From assembly GCA_014584575.1 (NCBI GenBank), contig JACTMP010000068.1, positions 1 through 64,000 of the forward strand: 64,000 nt of DNA, read 5' to 3'. A program made the position numbers and the translations under genes. Under the pieces are notes generated by a model. It was not told where the DNA came from and ran no database searches. It was given only the letters and a program-made list of their open reading frames with translations. Positions within the stretch are counted from its first letter, which is position 1, and each line of letters opens with the position of its first letter. Shown piece by piece: positions 26,017 to 33,829 of the stretch. Origin of the DNA: Chloroflexota bacterium. Its GTDB lineage: Bacteria > Chloroflexota > Anaerolineae > Promineifilales > Promineifilaceae.

Positions 26017-26484
26017 TTAGCCCAATTGTACCACTTCCACATCACCCAATCCCTGCATGAGGTCGGTTGTTTTCAGGATGACGGTGGTACTACGCACGCC
26101 AGAGCCAATCGAAACTTCTGCCTGTGCCAGCACACTCTCATCCACCAGCGTGCGAATCGGCTGCGGCAGGCCAAACGGAGAGACCGCGCCAATTTCATAA
26201 CCGGTCACGGTCAGCACTTCCTCCGGTTTTGCCATTGTCAGGCGGGATTGGTTCAGCGTACGACGCAGCGCCTTCCAATCAATCTGGCGTGGCCCGGCTA
26301 CCAGCACCAGCAGAAAGTCATCGGACGCCAGCCGAAAGAGAATGCTGCGCACCACCTGTTCCGGCTGCTGCCCCCGCTCAGCGGCGGCCTGTTCCAGTGA
26401 GTGAACCGGCCCAGGGTGGCGGAAAAAGGTGTAGGGGATATGGAGTTGATCGAGGTGTTGGGTCACGGCCGTTGTTTCTATCAC
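26017..26484 (-). CDS. YbaK/EbsC family aminoacyl-tRNA deacylase
   Basis: 155 residues of the YbaK/ProX deacylase family: PYTFFRHPGPVHSLEQAAAE, QVVRSILFRLASDDFLLVLV, GYEIGAVSPFGLPQPIRTLV and VSIGSGVRSTTVILKTTDL. The Lys that is catalytic in YbaK (usually V-K-T-L) is not at the usual place (VVRSILF), a notable change. The most likely start is GTG 26482-26484, which lies only 7 bp from a TATAAT at 26492-26497, so the mRNA would be leaderless. Role: clearing mischarged tRNA, possibly Cys-tRNA-Pro. Confidence 0.85.
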   Translation of the reverse strand: MIETTAVTQHLDQLHIPYTFFRHPGPVHSLEQAAAERGQQPEQVVRSILFRLASDDFLLVLVAGPRQIDWKALRRTLNQSRLTMAKPEEVLTVTGYEIGAVSPFGLPQPIRTLVDESVLAQAEVSIGSGVRSTTVILKTTDLMQGLGDVEVVQLG

Positions 26485-26491
26485 AACGCAT

Positions 26492-26521
26492 ATTATATCC
26501 CCACCACCTCCGCGCTGTCAT
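26492..26521 (-). promoter_or_regulatory. Promoter for a leaderless deacylase mRNA
   Basis: On the minus strand ATGACA (26521-26516), 18 bp spacer, TATAAT (26497-26492). The expected start of transcription at about 26484-26486 coincides with the GTG start codon. No Shine-Dalgarno is possible. Confidence 0.7.
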
Positions 26522-26622
26522 TGGCAAAAAAGGGGGGGCTGTGTTATCTTTAGTCTCAGGTTGGCGCACCCCGCCACACACGCCAATCACCTGCATATTC
26601 AACTCAATCTGCGGAGGGAAAC

Positions 26623-27030
26623 ATGGGAATTCAATTTGCAACGGATGAATGGATTAAAGCCCTGAGAGACGAACTCAACAACAGTCCCGGTTACAAAAAC
26701 GCCGCCGCCAAATGGGAAGGCGACTTCTATTTTGTAATCACCGCCGGCGACGCCATACCGGAAGACATCTATCTTTACATGGACTTGTGGCACGGCGAAT
26801 GTCGGGACGCCTTCAAAGTAGATGACCCGGCAGCCAAATCCCCAGAGTTCAAGCTGCATGCCCCCGTCAAAACCTGGCGCGGCGTCATGGAAAAGAAAAT
26901 TGACCCCATCAAGGGCATTGTCACCAAACAACTGAAGCTGGAAGGGCCGATGATGAAAGTGATGAAAGCCCCCAAAGCAGCCATTGAACTGGTGGAAGCC
27001 TGCACCCGGCTGAATACGGATTGGCCGTAA
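26623..27030 (+). CDS. SCP-2 sterol-transfer domain protein
   Basis: 135 residues of SCP2 type: WIKALRDELNNSPGYKNAAA, KWEGDFYFVITAG, DIYLYMDLWHGECRDAF, and FKLHAPVKTWRGVMEKKIDP, with a C-terminal MMKVMKAPKAAIELVEACTR helix. SCP2 domains bind lipids or act as lipid-binding parts of larger enzymes. GCGGAGGG precedes the ATG. The terminal residues and stop run into the heptamer repeat at 27031. Confidence 0.87.
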   Translation: MGIQFATDEWIKALRDELNNSPGYKNAAAKWEGDFYFVITAGDAIPEDIYLYMDLWHGECRDAFKVDDPAAKSPEFKLHAPVKTWRGVMEKKIDPIKGIVTKQLKLEGPMMKVMKAPKAAIELVEACTRLNTDWP

Positions 27031-27088
27031 TTCGTAATTCGTGATGCGTGACTCGTGAATCACGCATCACGCATCACGCATCACGCAT
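27031..27088. repeat. Heptamer inverted repeat (GCGTGAT)n
   Basis: TTCGTAAT units, then GTGATGCGTGACTCGTG, then four ATCACGC units in the opposite sense. The last unit is directly followed by the start codon of the next gene at 27089, leaving no room for a normal ribosome site. Confidence 0.85.
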
Positions 27089-28258
27089 ATGTGGTTCTTC
27101 AAGTGCCCTGAGTTTTTCTTTGGCGAGGATGCGCTGAGCCAGTTGAGCAACCTGTCTGGCAAGCGCGCCTTTATTGTCACCGATGCCAACCTGTTGGCGC
27201 TGGGCTACGTGGCGCAGGTGCAGCAGGCATTGGCTACGGCCGTGCCCCAGCAATACATCTTCGCCGAAGTCGAACCCGACCCCTCGTTGGAAACGGTGCA
27301 GCGCGGCGCCGCCGCCATGCGCGCCTATGAACCCGATTGGATCATCGGCTTAGGCGGCGGTTCCTGCATGGACGCGGCCAAAGCGATGTGGGTGCTGTAT
27401 GAACGCCCCGATCTCTCCCCAGACGAGATCAGCCCCATGCTAGACCTGGGACTGCGGCAAAAAGCGCGGCTCATTTGCATCCCCACCACCGCCGGTACCG
27501 GCTCCGAATCCAACTTTGCCGTTGTCCTGACGGACACGGCCGCACATCGCAAACTCACCCTGGCTAACCGGGAAGCCACCCCGGACATGGCCATTGTAGA
27601 CCCGGCGCTCACGGCCAATCTGCCCGCCGGCGTCACCGCCGACAGCGGGATTGACGTTCTCACCCATGCCATTGAAGCATACAGTTGCACCTGGGCCAAC
27701 GATTTCACCGACGGCCTCTGCCTGCACGCAGCGCGCACGGTCTTCGCCTATCTGCCTGCTGCCATAAAAAATGGCGCCAACGACCCTATCGCCCGTGAGA
27801 AAATGGCGAATGCGGCGGCCATCGCCGGTATAACCCTGGGTAACAGCAGTGTGGCGCTGGCCCACGCCATGGGGCATGCCGCCGGAGCCATCTTTCGCCA
27901 CGTGGCGCACGGCCGTATCACCGCCATTTTCCTACCCTACACTATCGAGTTTGTAGCCAACGGCGGCGACAGCCGTTATGCTGACCTGGCCATGTCGCTG
28001 GGCCTGCCTGACGGGGATGAACAAATTGCTGCAAAAAATCTGGCAACGGCCGTGCGCGGCCTGATGCGCGAAGTGCGCCTGCCCACCAGCCTGCAAGAAG
28101 CCAACATTACCCTGACCGAACTGGAAGCCGCCCTGCCCCTCCTGTGTGAACACGTAGACGTAGATGCCAACCTGCTCATGTCCCGCCGTATCCCTACCCT
28201 GGAAGAGATTGAGCAGCTATTCCGGTATGCCTATGCCGGGCAAGAAGTAGATTTTTGA
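27089..28258 (+). CDS. Iron-containing alcohol dehydrogenase
   Basis: 389 residues of the group III (iron-dependent) ADH family. NAD(P) site GGGS (DWIIGLGGGSCMDAAKAMWV), phosphate-binding PTTAGTGSE, and metal ligands Asp in DSGIDVLTHAIEAY and His in ALAHAMGHAAGA and FRHVAHGR. Closest types act on butanol, 1,3-propanediol or lactaldehyde. The start ATG follows the repeat with no Shine-Dalgarno. The product probably reduces aldehydes in anaerobic metabolism. Confidence 0.93.
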   Translation: MWFFKCPEFFFGEDALSQLSNLSGKRAFIVTDANLLALGYVAQVQQALATAVPQQYIFAEVEPDPSLETVQRGAAAMRAYEPDWIIGLGGGSCMDAAKAMWVLYERPDLSPDEISPMLDLGLRQKARLICIPTTAGTGSESNFAVVLTDTAAHRKLTLANREATPDMAIVDPALTANLPAGVTADSGIDVLTHAIEAYSCTWANDFTDGLCLHAARTVFAYLPAAIKNGANDPIAREKMANAAAIAGITLGNSSVALAHAMGHAAGAIFRHVAHGRITAIFLPYTIEFVANGGDSRYADLAMSLGLPDGDEQIAAKNLATAVRGLMREVRLPTSLQEANITLTELEAALPLLCEHVDVDANLLMSRRIPTLEEIEQLFRYAYAGQEVDF

Positions 28259-28262
28259 AGAA

Positions 28263-28337
28263 TGAGATTGGGAGATTGAGAGATCGAGAGATTGATTAAA
28301 TCTCCCAATCTCCCAATCTCCCAATCTCCTAATTTCC
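28263..28337. repeat. Heptamer inverted repeat (GGAGATT)n
   Basis: GAGATTG-type units run to about 28296, then AATCTCCC units run back to 28337. The next gene's ATG is at 28339, so the hairpin fills the gap between two co-directional genes and covers the expected ribosome site. Confidence 0.88.
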
Positions 28338-28338
28338 T

Positions 28339-29217
28339 ATGAGTAGTATCAAACGCAAAAAAGTTGGCCTGGCCCTGAGCGGCGGTGTGGCGCGTGGGCC
28401 GGTGCATGTGGGGGTGATCACCGCCCTGGAACGGGCGGGCATTCCCATTGACGCCATTGCCGGGGCCAGCGCAGGGGCGCTGGTGGGCGCCGCCTACTGC
28501 GCCGGACTGGAAGTGCCACAGTTGCGCAAACTGGCAGTGGATTCTAATTGGACCACAGTTGCCGGGTTATCTCGTTCACGGCATGGCCTGATCTCCTTTG
28601 CCAAAATGGAACCATACCTGCAAGACCTGGTGGGGGATGTGGATATTTGTGACCTGGCGATACCGTTCACGGCCGTTGTCACCGATATGGCGCATGGCAT
28701 CCCTATTTATTTGCGGCGGGGGCGGTTGTCTACGGCCGTGCGTGCCAGTTGTTCGGTGCCGGGGGTGATCTCGCCGGTGGTGATTGACGGCCGTCTCTGC
28801 TGTGATGGCGGCATCACGGATAATTTACCGGTCACGGCCGTGCGCGCCCTGGGCGCGGATTTTGTCATTGCCGTAGACCTGTTTGTGCCCATTTATCACG
28901 AAAGGTTGGGTGTATTGGGCGATCTGGCTGCGGCCGTAGAACTGCTGGTGCGCCATGCCGGCGGTGGTTATTACCAGGCGGACTGCCTGATCGAACCGGC
29001 CATTGCCGGGCACAACTACTTCAACTTCTCCCGGCGCAAAAGTGAACAGTACATCGCCCTGGGCGAAGCCGCCGCCGAACGCATGATCCCCACCATTCAG
29101 GCTGCCCTTGCCGAACAAGATAATGGCGCCATTCCACCGGAAAATAATGGCAATGGCATAAAAGAAATTAGAGATTGGAGATTGGAGATGGTTCAATCTC
29201 CAATCTCTAATCTCTAA
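28339..29217 (+). CDS. Patatin-like phospholipase
   Basis: 292 residues of the bacterial patatin/RssA type. GLALSGGVARGPVHVGV (G-G-x-A-R-G oxyanion loop), nucleophile in AIAGASAGALVGA, and catalytic Asp in IDGRLCCDGGITDNLPV. Substrates are probably membrane lipids. The last 16 or so residues (EIRDWRLEMVQSPISNL) are encoded by the repeat at 29169-29226, so the native C-terminus has been lost or extended. No ribosome site between the repeat and ATG is evident. Confidence 0.92.
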   Translation: MSSIKRKKVGLALSGGVARGPVHVGVITALERAGIPIDAIAGASAGALVGAAYCAGLEVPQLRKLAVDSNWTTVAGLSRSRHGLISFAKMEPYLQDLVGDVDICDLAIPFTAVVTDMAHGIPIYLRRGRLSTAVRASCSVPGVISPVVIDGRLCCDGGITDNLPVTAVRALGADFVIAVDLFVPIYHERLGVLGDLAAAVELLVRHAGGGYYQADCLIEPAIAGHNYFNFSRRKSEQYIALGEAAAERMIPTIQAALAEQDNGAIPPENNGNGIKEIRDWRLEMVQSPISNL

Positions 29218-29226
29218 TCCCCAATC
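29169..29226. repeat. Heptamer inverted repeat (GGAGATT)n in the patatin 3' end
   Basis: TTAGAGATTGGAGATTGGAG units followed by AATCTCCAATCTCTAATCTC. It begins inside the patatin frame, supplies its stop codon at 29215-29217 and continues a few bases beyond. Confidence 0.85.
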
Positions 29227-29289
29227 TCTGCCCCACTTCCTCTGGTACAACCAGTTTGAAAACCTTAAGGTGCTTATGTCAAAAATGGC

Positions 29290-29319
29290 TTGACGCGCCT
29301 CTGGCAAAAAATGTATACT
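29290..29319 (+). promoter_or_regulatory. Sigma70-type promoter of the ncRNA gene
   Basis: TTGACG at 29290-29295, 18-bp spacer, TATACT at 29314-29319. Predicted transcript start near 29326, where a sequence able to pair with 29408-29414 begins. Confidence 0.75.
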
Positions 29320-29325
29320 GTTTAT

Positions 29326-29601
29326 CACTTCTAGGGTATAACACTTTATAAGTGTTAGCCTTAGCGGTAGAGGAAGCTCCCAGAAATTGGAAAGCTAACT
29401 TACCAGCAGAAGTGAAGACTACATAAAAACCCATTCATCTCTAACCAGGGTAAAACCTTTGAGAGTTTGGGGTAGAAATCACGATAGCAAACCTGCGGCA
29501 CATCAGCCAAAGGGAAGGTAAGGAAAGCTAGAAGGTTACTAGGAGCTCCTCTTAATTTATGGCACAAGAAAGCACGGCCTGAAAAACGGCCGTGCTTTTT
29601 T
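29326..29601 (+). ncRNA. Free-standing structured RNA gene, family unassigned
   Basis: About 275 nt between patatin and hpt with its own promoter and intrinsic terminator, and no plausible protein frame. Helices visible: hairpin 29340-29346/29350-29356 (AACACTT arm); 11-bp long-range helix 29369-29380/29542-29552 (one bulged A); CTTACC 29399-29404 with GGTAAG 29517-29522, nested inside it; and 29326-29332 with 29408-29414 (CACTTCT/AGAAGTG), crossing both as a pseudoknot. GGAAAGCTA occurs twice (29389, 29522). It lacks RNase P, tmRNA, SRP and 6S hallmarks. One hypothesis is a stand-alone omegaRNA/HEARO-type RNA, as in other Chloroflexota, but no IscB gene or guide can be shown. Confidence 0.7.
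29569..29601 (+). terminator. Intrinsic terminator of the ncRNA
   Basis: Perfect 11-bp stem (29569-29579 with 29588-29598, arm AAAGCACGGCC), 8-nt loop, then TTTTTTA. It also ends two bases from the hpt stop and may help stop the minus-strand transcript. The right arm contains an ACGGCCGT octamer. Confidence 0.92.
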
Positions 29602-29603
29602 AT

Positions 29604-30188
29604 TTACCGATTATTCGGCTGGAACGCTTCCGCCTTTAATATCCCCACAAACGGCAGATTGCGGTACCGTTCGCGGTAATCCAGACCATACCCTACGGCA
29701 AACCGGTCAGGCAGATCAAACCCTTTATAGGCAATGGGCACGTCAATCAGGCGGCGGTGGGATTTATCAAACAAAACGCACACCTTCAGGCTGGCGGGAT
29801 GGCGGGCCTGCAAATTGCGTAACAGATAATTCAGCGTCAGGCCGGTATCAATAACGTGTTCAATGAAGAGGACGTGACGGCCGTCAATCGGTTCACCCAG
29901 GTCTTTCTCCAACCGCACCAACCCTCGTTTGCGTGTTTCCGGGGAGTAGCTGGAAATGGCAATAAAATCCACCTCCAGCGGGATGGTGATCATGCGCACC
30001 AGATCGGCCATAAAGGGGAAGCTGCCCTTCAACACACCAACGAGTAACGGGTTCAATCCGGCATAATCGGCCGAAATGGCCTGCCCCAATTCCTGTATGC
30101 GTTGCTCAATTTCCTCGGCCGAAAAAAGGATATGGCTGACCGCTGCATTCAACTCGCCGTAGGCTTCAGGGGAGTAATAGCGGCTCAT
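29604..30188 (-). CDS. hpt: Hypoxanthine phosphoribosyltransferase
   Basis: 194 residues of the HPRT family: LVGVLKGSFPFMADLVRMI, VDFIAISSYSPETRKRGLVR, the PRPP motif VLFIEHVIDTGLTLNYLLRN, LFDKSHRRLIDVPIAYKGFD, and FAVGYGLDYRERYRNLPFVG. Role: purine salvage, hypoxanthine or guanine plus PRPP to IMP or GMP. In most HPRTs the PRPP motif reads E-D-I/V-I-D-T-G; here the second acidic residue is His (E-H-V-I-D-T-G), possibly altering ribose contacts. The ATG shares 4 bp with the upstream gene. Confidence 0.92.
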   Translation of the reverse strand: MSRYYSPEAYGELNAAVSHILFSAEEIEQRIQELGQAISADYAGLNPLLVGVLKGSFPFMADLVRMITIPLEVDFIAISSYSPETRKRGLVRLEKDLGEPIDGRHVLFIEHVIDTGLTLNYLLRNLQARHPASLKVCVLFDKSHRRLIDVPIAYKGFDLPDRFAVGYGLDYRERYRNLPFVGILKAEAFQPNNR

Positions 30189-30574
30189 GACCCGTTCTTT
30201 TGCGCATCTGTGCCCACCAGGGTGACGGCATGTTCATCCACCCCATATTTCAGCATCATGTCGCGCAGGTCGCTGCGTTTGAACAGCTTGATATTGATAT
30301 GGGGATATAACTCGCGCAGCCGCCGCAGTTTGCGGTTTTTGTGGGTGATCAACTTGGGGCGCATGGTCGTCAGTTCCACATACAGCTCTTGCTGGGGCAG
30401 GTAAAAATCAGGCGAAAAGGCTTCGGTGACGTTACCGTTTTCATCCCAGGCCAGGGCAAAGGTGTGTGGTTCATATTCCCACTCAATGCCGTAGTAATCC
30501 AAAATTCGGGCAAACTCCGCTTCAATGGGGTGAACAAACGTCGGGGAAATGGATTCTGTCTTTTCGGTATTCAA
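30185..30574 (-). CDS. PD-(D/E)XK-like small protein paired with hpt
   Basis: 129 residues with a nuclease-like core: EFARILDYYGIEWEYEP, EAFSPDFYLPQQELYVEL followed by TTM, then KNRKLRRLRELYPHINIKLF. The F-S-P-D-F-x-L ... Y-V-E-L-T pattern gives the D and E of a PD-(D/E)XK fold, although the Lys is replaced by Thr. The gene's stop overlaps the hpt start (ATGA), so the two are coupled. I recall such partners next to hpt in other genomes, but not a known function; activity as a nuclease is inference. Confidence 0.7.
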   Translation of the reverse strand: MNTEKTESISPTFVHPIEAEFARILDYYGIEWEYEPHTFALAWDENGNVTEAFSPDFYLPQQELYVELTTMRPKLITHKNRKLRRLRELYPHINIKLFKRSDLRDMMLKYGVDEHAVTLVGTDAQKNGS

Positions 30575-30624
30575 TGAAACCTCCGTACAGAGGTCACTGC
30601 TGTACAGGCAAGTAACTTACCATA

Positions 30625-30653
30625 ATTATAATGAAGTGCAAGCATGACCACAA
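30625..30653 (-). promoter_or_regulatory. Promoter for the hpt operon
   Basis: On the minus strand TTGTGG (30653-30648), 17-bp spacer, TATAAT (30630-30625). Predicted transcript start near 30618, about 44 nt before the first start codon. Confidence 0.6.
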
Positions 30654-30741
30654 TATGAAGGTGGTAATGAGAATAAACGGCCATATATGGTGGCTTAACG
30701 CCCGTTGACGAAAGAGCGAGTAACGGCTACTGTTAGCGGTC

Positions 30742-31995
30742 ATGCGAATTGACCATCACCCTTTTGATCACCTTGTACCCTGGCAGCGCACCCTGGGCAT
30801 CATGTTTATCGCCCAGTTGGTCACGGCCGTCGGCTTTTCCATCTTTTTCCCCTTTCTGCCCCTGTACGTGGCCGAACTGGGCAGCAGCACCACGCTGAGC
30901 GTGGAGTTTCTGGCGGGCGCGGTTTTTTCGGCGCAGGCGTTTACCATGGCCATCGCTTCACCCATTTGGGGAGCGGTGGCCGACCGCTACGGCCGTAAAC
31001 TCATGGTGGAGCGGGCCATGTTTGGCGGCGCGGTGGTGTTGCTGCTGATGGGTTTTGCCCAGAGTGCCGAACAATTGGTGCTGCTGCGCGCCATCCAGGG
31101 TTTGATCACCGGCACCGTCGCCGCCGCTAATGCCCTGGTGGCCGCCGCCGCCCCCCGCGAGCGCACCGGTTTTGCCATGGGGCTGCTGCAAATGGGGCTG
31201 GTCAGCGGCGTGGCCATTGGCCCTTTGCTGGGCGGGCTGGTGGCCGATGCCTTTGGCTACCGGTATGCCTTTGTCATCACCTCCATTCTCTTGCTGGCAT
31301 CCGGCTTTCTGGTCTGGTGGGGCGTGACTGAAGAGTTCACGCCACCGGCCAAAACAGAAACAAAACGTATCCGCTTCTGGCAGGAATGGCGCGCCGTATG
31401 GCAAATGCCCGGCATTTCCCTCGCTTACAGCCTGCGTTTTCTGGCTAACCTGGGGCAGACCCTGCTGCTGCCCTTTGCGCCCCTGTTTATCGCTTCCCTG
31501 GTGGCCGACCAATCGCGGGTGAACACGATAACCGGGCTGACGATTGGGGTGACGGCGGGGGCGGGTACGCTCACGGCCGTTTCCCTGGGGCGGCTGGGCG
31601 ACAAGGTGGGCCACCGCAAAGTCCTCATCGGTTCGGCGCTGTTGGCCGGGCTGTTTTACCTGCCACAAAGCCAGGTCACAACCGCCGGGCAACTTTTGCT
31701 CTTGCAGGCGCTCACAGGCGCGGCGGCCGGCGGGGTGGTTCCGTCAATCAGCGCCTTGCTGGCCCACTACTCCCGCGCTGACCAGGCGGGCAGCGTGTAT
31801 GGCCTGGAAAATTCCATTATTTCCGCGGCGCGGGCCATCGCCCCTATTTTGGGGTCGCTGGTGGTGGTCTGGTTTGGGCTGCGGGCGGCCTTTGTGGCCT
31901 CAGGCATTGTGTATCTGCTGGTGGCGTTGGTCACGGCCGTGCGCCTGCCGCGCTTCGCCCCGGTTCCCCTTGAAACACAGGAATCCCACGGATAG
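30742..31995 (+). CDS. MFS transporter, likely drug/multidrug efflux
   Basis: 417 residues with twelve predicted TM helices. The loop between TM2 and TM3 has the MFS signature WGAVADRYGRKLMVERAM, and motif C-like GPLLGGLVADAFGYRYAFVI lies near TM5, typical of drug/H+ antiporters. The second half repeats the pattern (GRLGDKVGHRKVLIGSALL). Probable proton-driven export of small molecules. Stands alone, convergent to the aminotransferase gene. Confidence 0.92.
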   Translation: MRIDHHPFDHLVPWQRTLGIMFIAQLVTAVGFSIFFPFLPLYVAELGSSTTLSVEFLAGAVFSAQAFTMAIASPIWGAVADRYGRKLMVERAMFGGAVVLLLMGFAQSAEQLVLLRAIQGLITGTVAAANALVAAAAPRERTGFAMGLLQMGLVSGVAIGPLLGGLVADAFGYRYAFVITSILLLASGFLVWWGVTEEFTPPAKTETKRIRFWQEWRAVWQMPGISLAYSLRFLANLGQTLLLPFAPLFIASLVADQSRVNTITGLTIGVTAGAGTLTAVSLGRLGDKVGHRKVLIGSALLAGLFYLPQSQVTTAGQLLLLQALTGAAAGGVVPSISALLAHYSRADQAGSVYGLENSIISAARAIAPILGSLVVVWFGLRAAFVASGIVYLLVALVTAVRLPRFAPVPLETQESHG

Positions 31996-32025
31996 ATCAC
32001 CGATTGGCTGTTCATGAATGGCTGA

Positions 32026-33204
32026 CTATAGTTCGTGGGCCACTGTGGCCAGCCGCGCCACGGACCGTTCCAGGTCACTAAGGGCCGTGGAGATGGCGAA
32101 ACGAAGGTGGCCTTCCCCACTGTGGCCAAAGGCAATACCCGGTACGCTGGCAATTTGCGCTTTTTCCAACAGGGCATCGGCCAGTTCCAGACTATTGCGG
32201 CGGGTATGGACGAAACGGGGGAAGAGGTAAAACGCCCCTTCTATCGAGCGACATTCGATACCTTCAATTTCGTTTAAGGCTTTGACCATGAAGTCGCGCC
32301 GCTGCTGATAGGAGGCGCACATGGCGGCGATGTTGTCTTGAGGGCCGTTCAGGGCGGCGATGCAGGCGTGCATGGTGAAGGTGGCGGCGCAGGAGACGGT
32401 TTGCCCGTTCATGCGTGTGGCCAGCCGGATGATCTCCGGCGCGGCCACCAGCCAGCCCATGCGCCAGCCGGTCATGGCATAGGATTTGGTCAGGCCGCTG
32501 ACGGTCAGGGTGCGTTCGGCCATGTGGGGCAGGGAGGCAATGGAGAGGTGTGTACGGCCGTCAAACACCAACTTCTCGTATATCTCATCCGCAATCACAA
32601 ACAGGTCGGCTTCCAGAGCAACGGCGGCAATAGCCTCTAGCTCTTCTTTAGTAAGAACCCGCCCGGTGGGATTGCAGGGGTTGTTGACCATGATGGCTTT
32701 GGTGCGCGGCGACAATCTGGCCCGCAGCAGTTCGGCCGTAACCCGGAAATTGTCTTCGCTGGCCAGGCTGATGGGCACGGCCGTGCCCCCCGCCAGCGTA
32801 ATCATCGGTGGATAGGACACCCAATGCGGTTCCAGAATCAGCACTTCATCGCCGGGGTTGAGTACAGCCGACAGCGCCAGGAACAGCCCCCACTTGCCAC
32901 CCGGCGTCAGAATGATCTGGTGGCGCGGGTCAGGCACAGGCACACCGTTTTCCCGCTCCATCTTGGCCGCCACCGCCGCCAGCGCCTCCGGGATGCCCAC
33001 CATGGGCGCGGGGTAATGGGTATGCCCCGCCCGCAGCGCCGCCACCGTCGCCTGGATGATATGTTCCGGCGTGTCAAAGTCCGGGTCGCCGCCCGCCAGG
33101 GCAATCACGTCCAGCCCGGCAGCCTGCATCGCTTTAGCCTTGTCATTCACCGCCAGCGTCATGGAGGCAGGTAACGTCTGTAACTTATGCGATAATTCTT
33201 TCAT
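32026..33204 (-). CDS. Class I/II aminotransferase (aspartate/aromatic-type)
   Basis: 392 residues of fold type I, subgroup Ib: VIALAGGDPDFDTPEHI, ILEPHWVSYPPMITLAGGT, VNNPCNPTGRVLTKEELEAI, VIADEIYEKLVFDG and the PLP Lys in TVSGLTKSYAMTGWRMGW. The C-terminal HLRFAISTALSDLERS carries the substrate-carboxylate Arg. Family members transaminate aspartate, aromatic or related amino acids; the exact donor cannot be told. Stand-alone, 28 bp before a Nudix gene. Confidence 0.92.
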   Translation of the reverse strand: MKELSHKLQTLPASMTLAVNDKAKAMQAAGLDVIALAGGDPDFDTPEHIIQATVAALRAGHTHYPAPMVGIPEALAAVAAKMERENGVPVPDPRHQIILTPGGKWGLFLALSAVLNPGDEVLILEPHWVSYPPMITLAGGTAVPISLASEDNFRVTAELLRARLSPRTKAIMVNNPCNPTGRVLTKEELEAIAAVALEADLFVIADEIYEKLVFDGRTHLSIASLPHMAERTLTVSGLTKSYAMTGWRMGWLVAAPEIIRLATRMNGQTVSCAATFTMHACIAALNGPQDNIAAMCASYQQRRDFMVKALNEIEGIECRSIEGAFYLFPRFVHTRRNSLELADALLEKAQIASVPGIAFGHSGEGHLRFAISTALSDLERSVARLATVAHEL

Positions 33205-33231
33205 ATATTGACCTTCGCGCTCCTTCGTGGA

Positions 33232-33765
33232 TCACCATCCCAGATGTACGGCCGTACGCCACACCGCCACCACACTTTTCGCGTCTTGCAAACGGCCGTC
33301 TTGGGCCATCTGCACCACCGCCGCCAACAACATGGGGGTCACTTCGATAGTTTCATCCACGTCGCCGGGCAGGGGGTCGGGAGACAGTTCCTGCGCCAGG
33401 AAAATGTGCATGGTTTCGTCCGTCAAGCCGGGGGCGGGCCAGATTTCGCCGAGCGAAATGAATTGTTCGGCGCGAAAGCCCGTTTCCTCGCGCAGTTCGC
33501 GTTGGGCGCAATCCAGCCAGGCTTCGTCCCAGTGGCGCGTGCCGGCGGGTAGTTCCAGAATGGTCTGGCCCAACGTCTGCCGGTATTGGCGCAGCATCAG
33601 CAGTTCCGGGCCGGCGGGCGACGGCCGTAGCGGAACCAACACCACCGAACCCGGATGAACGATAATGCCGCGGGTGACGGCCGTGCCATCCACTAACGGC
33701 CGTCTATCCTCCCGCAAATACCAGGAGTCGCTTCGCCAGATAATTTGGGATGACGCAGGGGGCAT
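33232..33765 (-). CDS. Nudix hydrolase (ADP-ribose pyrophosphatase-like)
   Basis: 177 residues with a perfect Nudix box, G-x5-E-x7-R-E-L-x-E-E-x-G-x, in GTRHWDEAWLDCAQRELREE then TGF. Preceding ELPAG and the acidic PLPGDVDETIEVTPM fit ADP-ribose or sugar-nucleotide pyrophosphatases. I place the start at ATG 33763-33765 (MPPASSQ); the frame upstream of it is only the octamer repeat at 33770-33827 read as protein. No ribosome site visible. Confidence 0.87.
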   Translation of the reverse strand: MPPASSQIIWRSDSWYLREDRRPLVDGTAVTRGIIVHPGSVVLVPLRPSPAGPELLMLRQYRQTLGQTILELPAGTRHWDEAWLDCAQRELREETGFRAEQFISLGEIWPAPGLTDETMHIFLAQELSPDPLPGDVDETIEVTPMLLAAVVQMAQDGRLQDAKSVVAVWRTAVHLGW

Positions 33766-33769
33766 GAAG

Positions 33770-33827
33770 GTAATTGAGTAATTGGGTAATTGGGTAATTC
33801 CACAATTACTCAATTACCCAATTACCC
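33770..33827. repeat. Octamer inverted repeat (GTAATTGG)n
   Basis: Four units of GTAATTGG-type (33770-33800) face CAATTACC-type units (33803-33827). It lies between LysM and Nudix genes, three bases past the LysM stop, and can form a long hairpin. Unit length is 8 rather than 7. Confidence 0.88.
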
Positions 33828-33829
33828 CT

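Noticed and set aside
28263..28337. Possible CRISPR array
   Set aside because: Repeat units are 7 bp, mirrored and have no spacers; no cas genes occur in the window.
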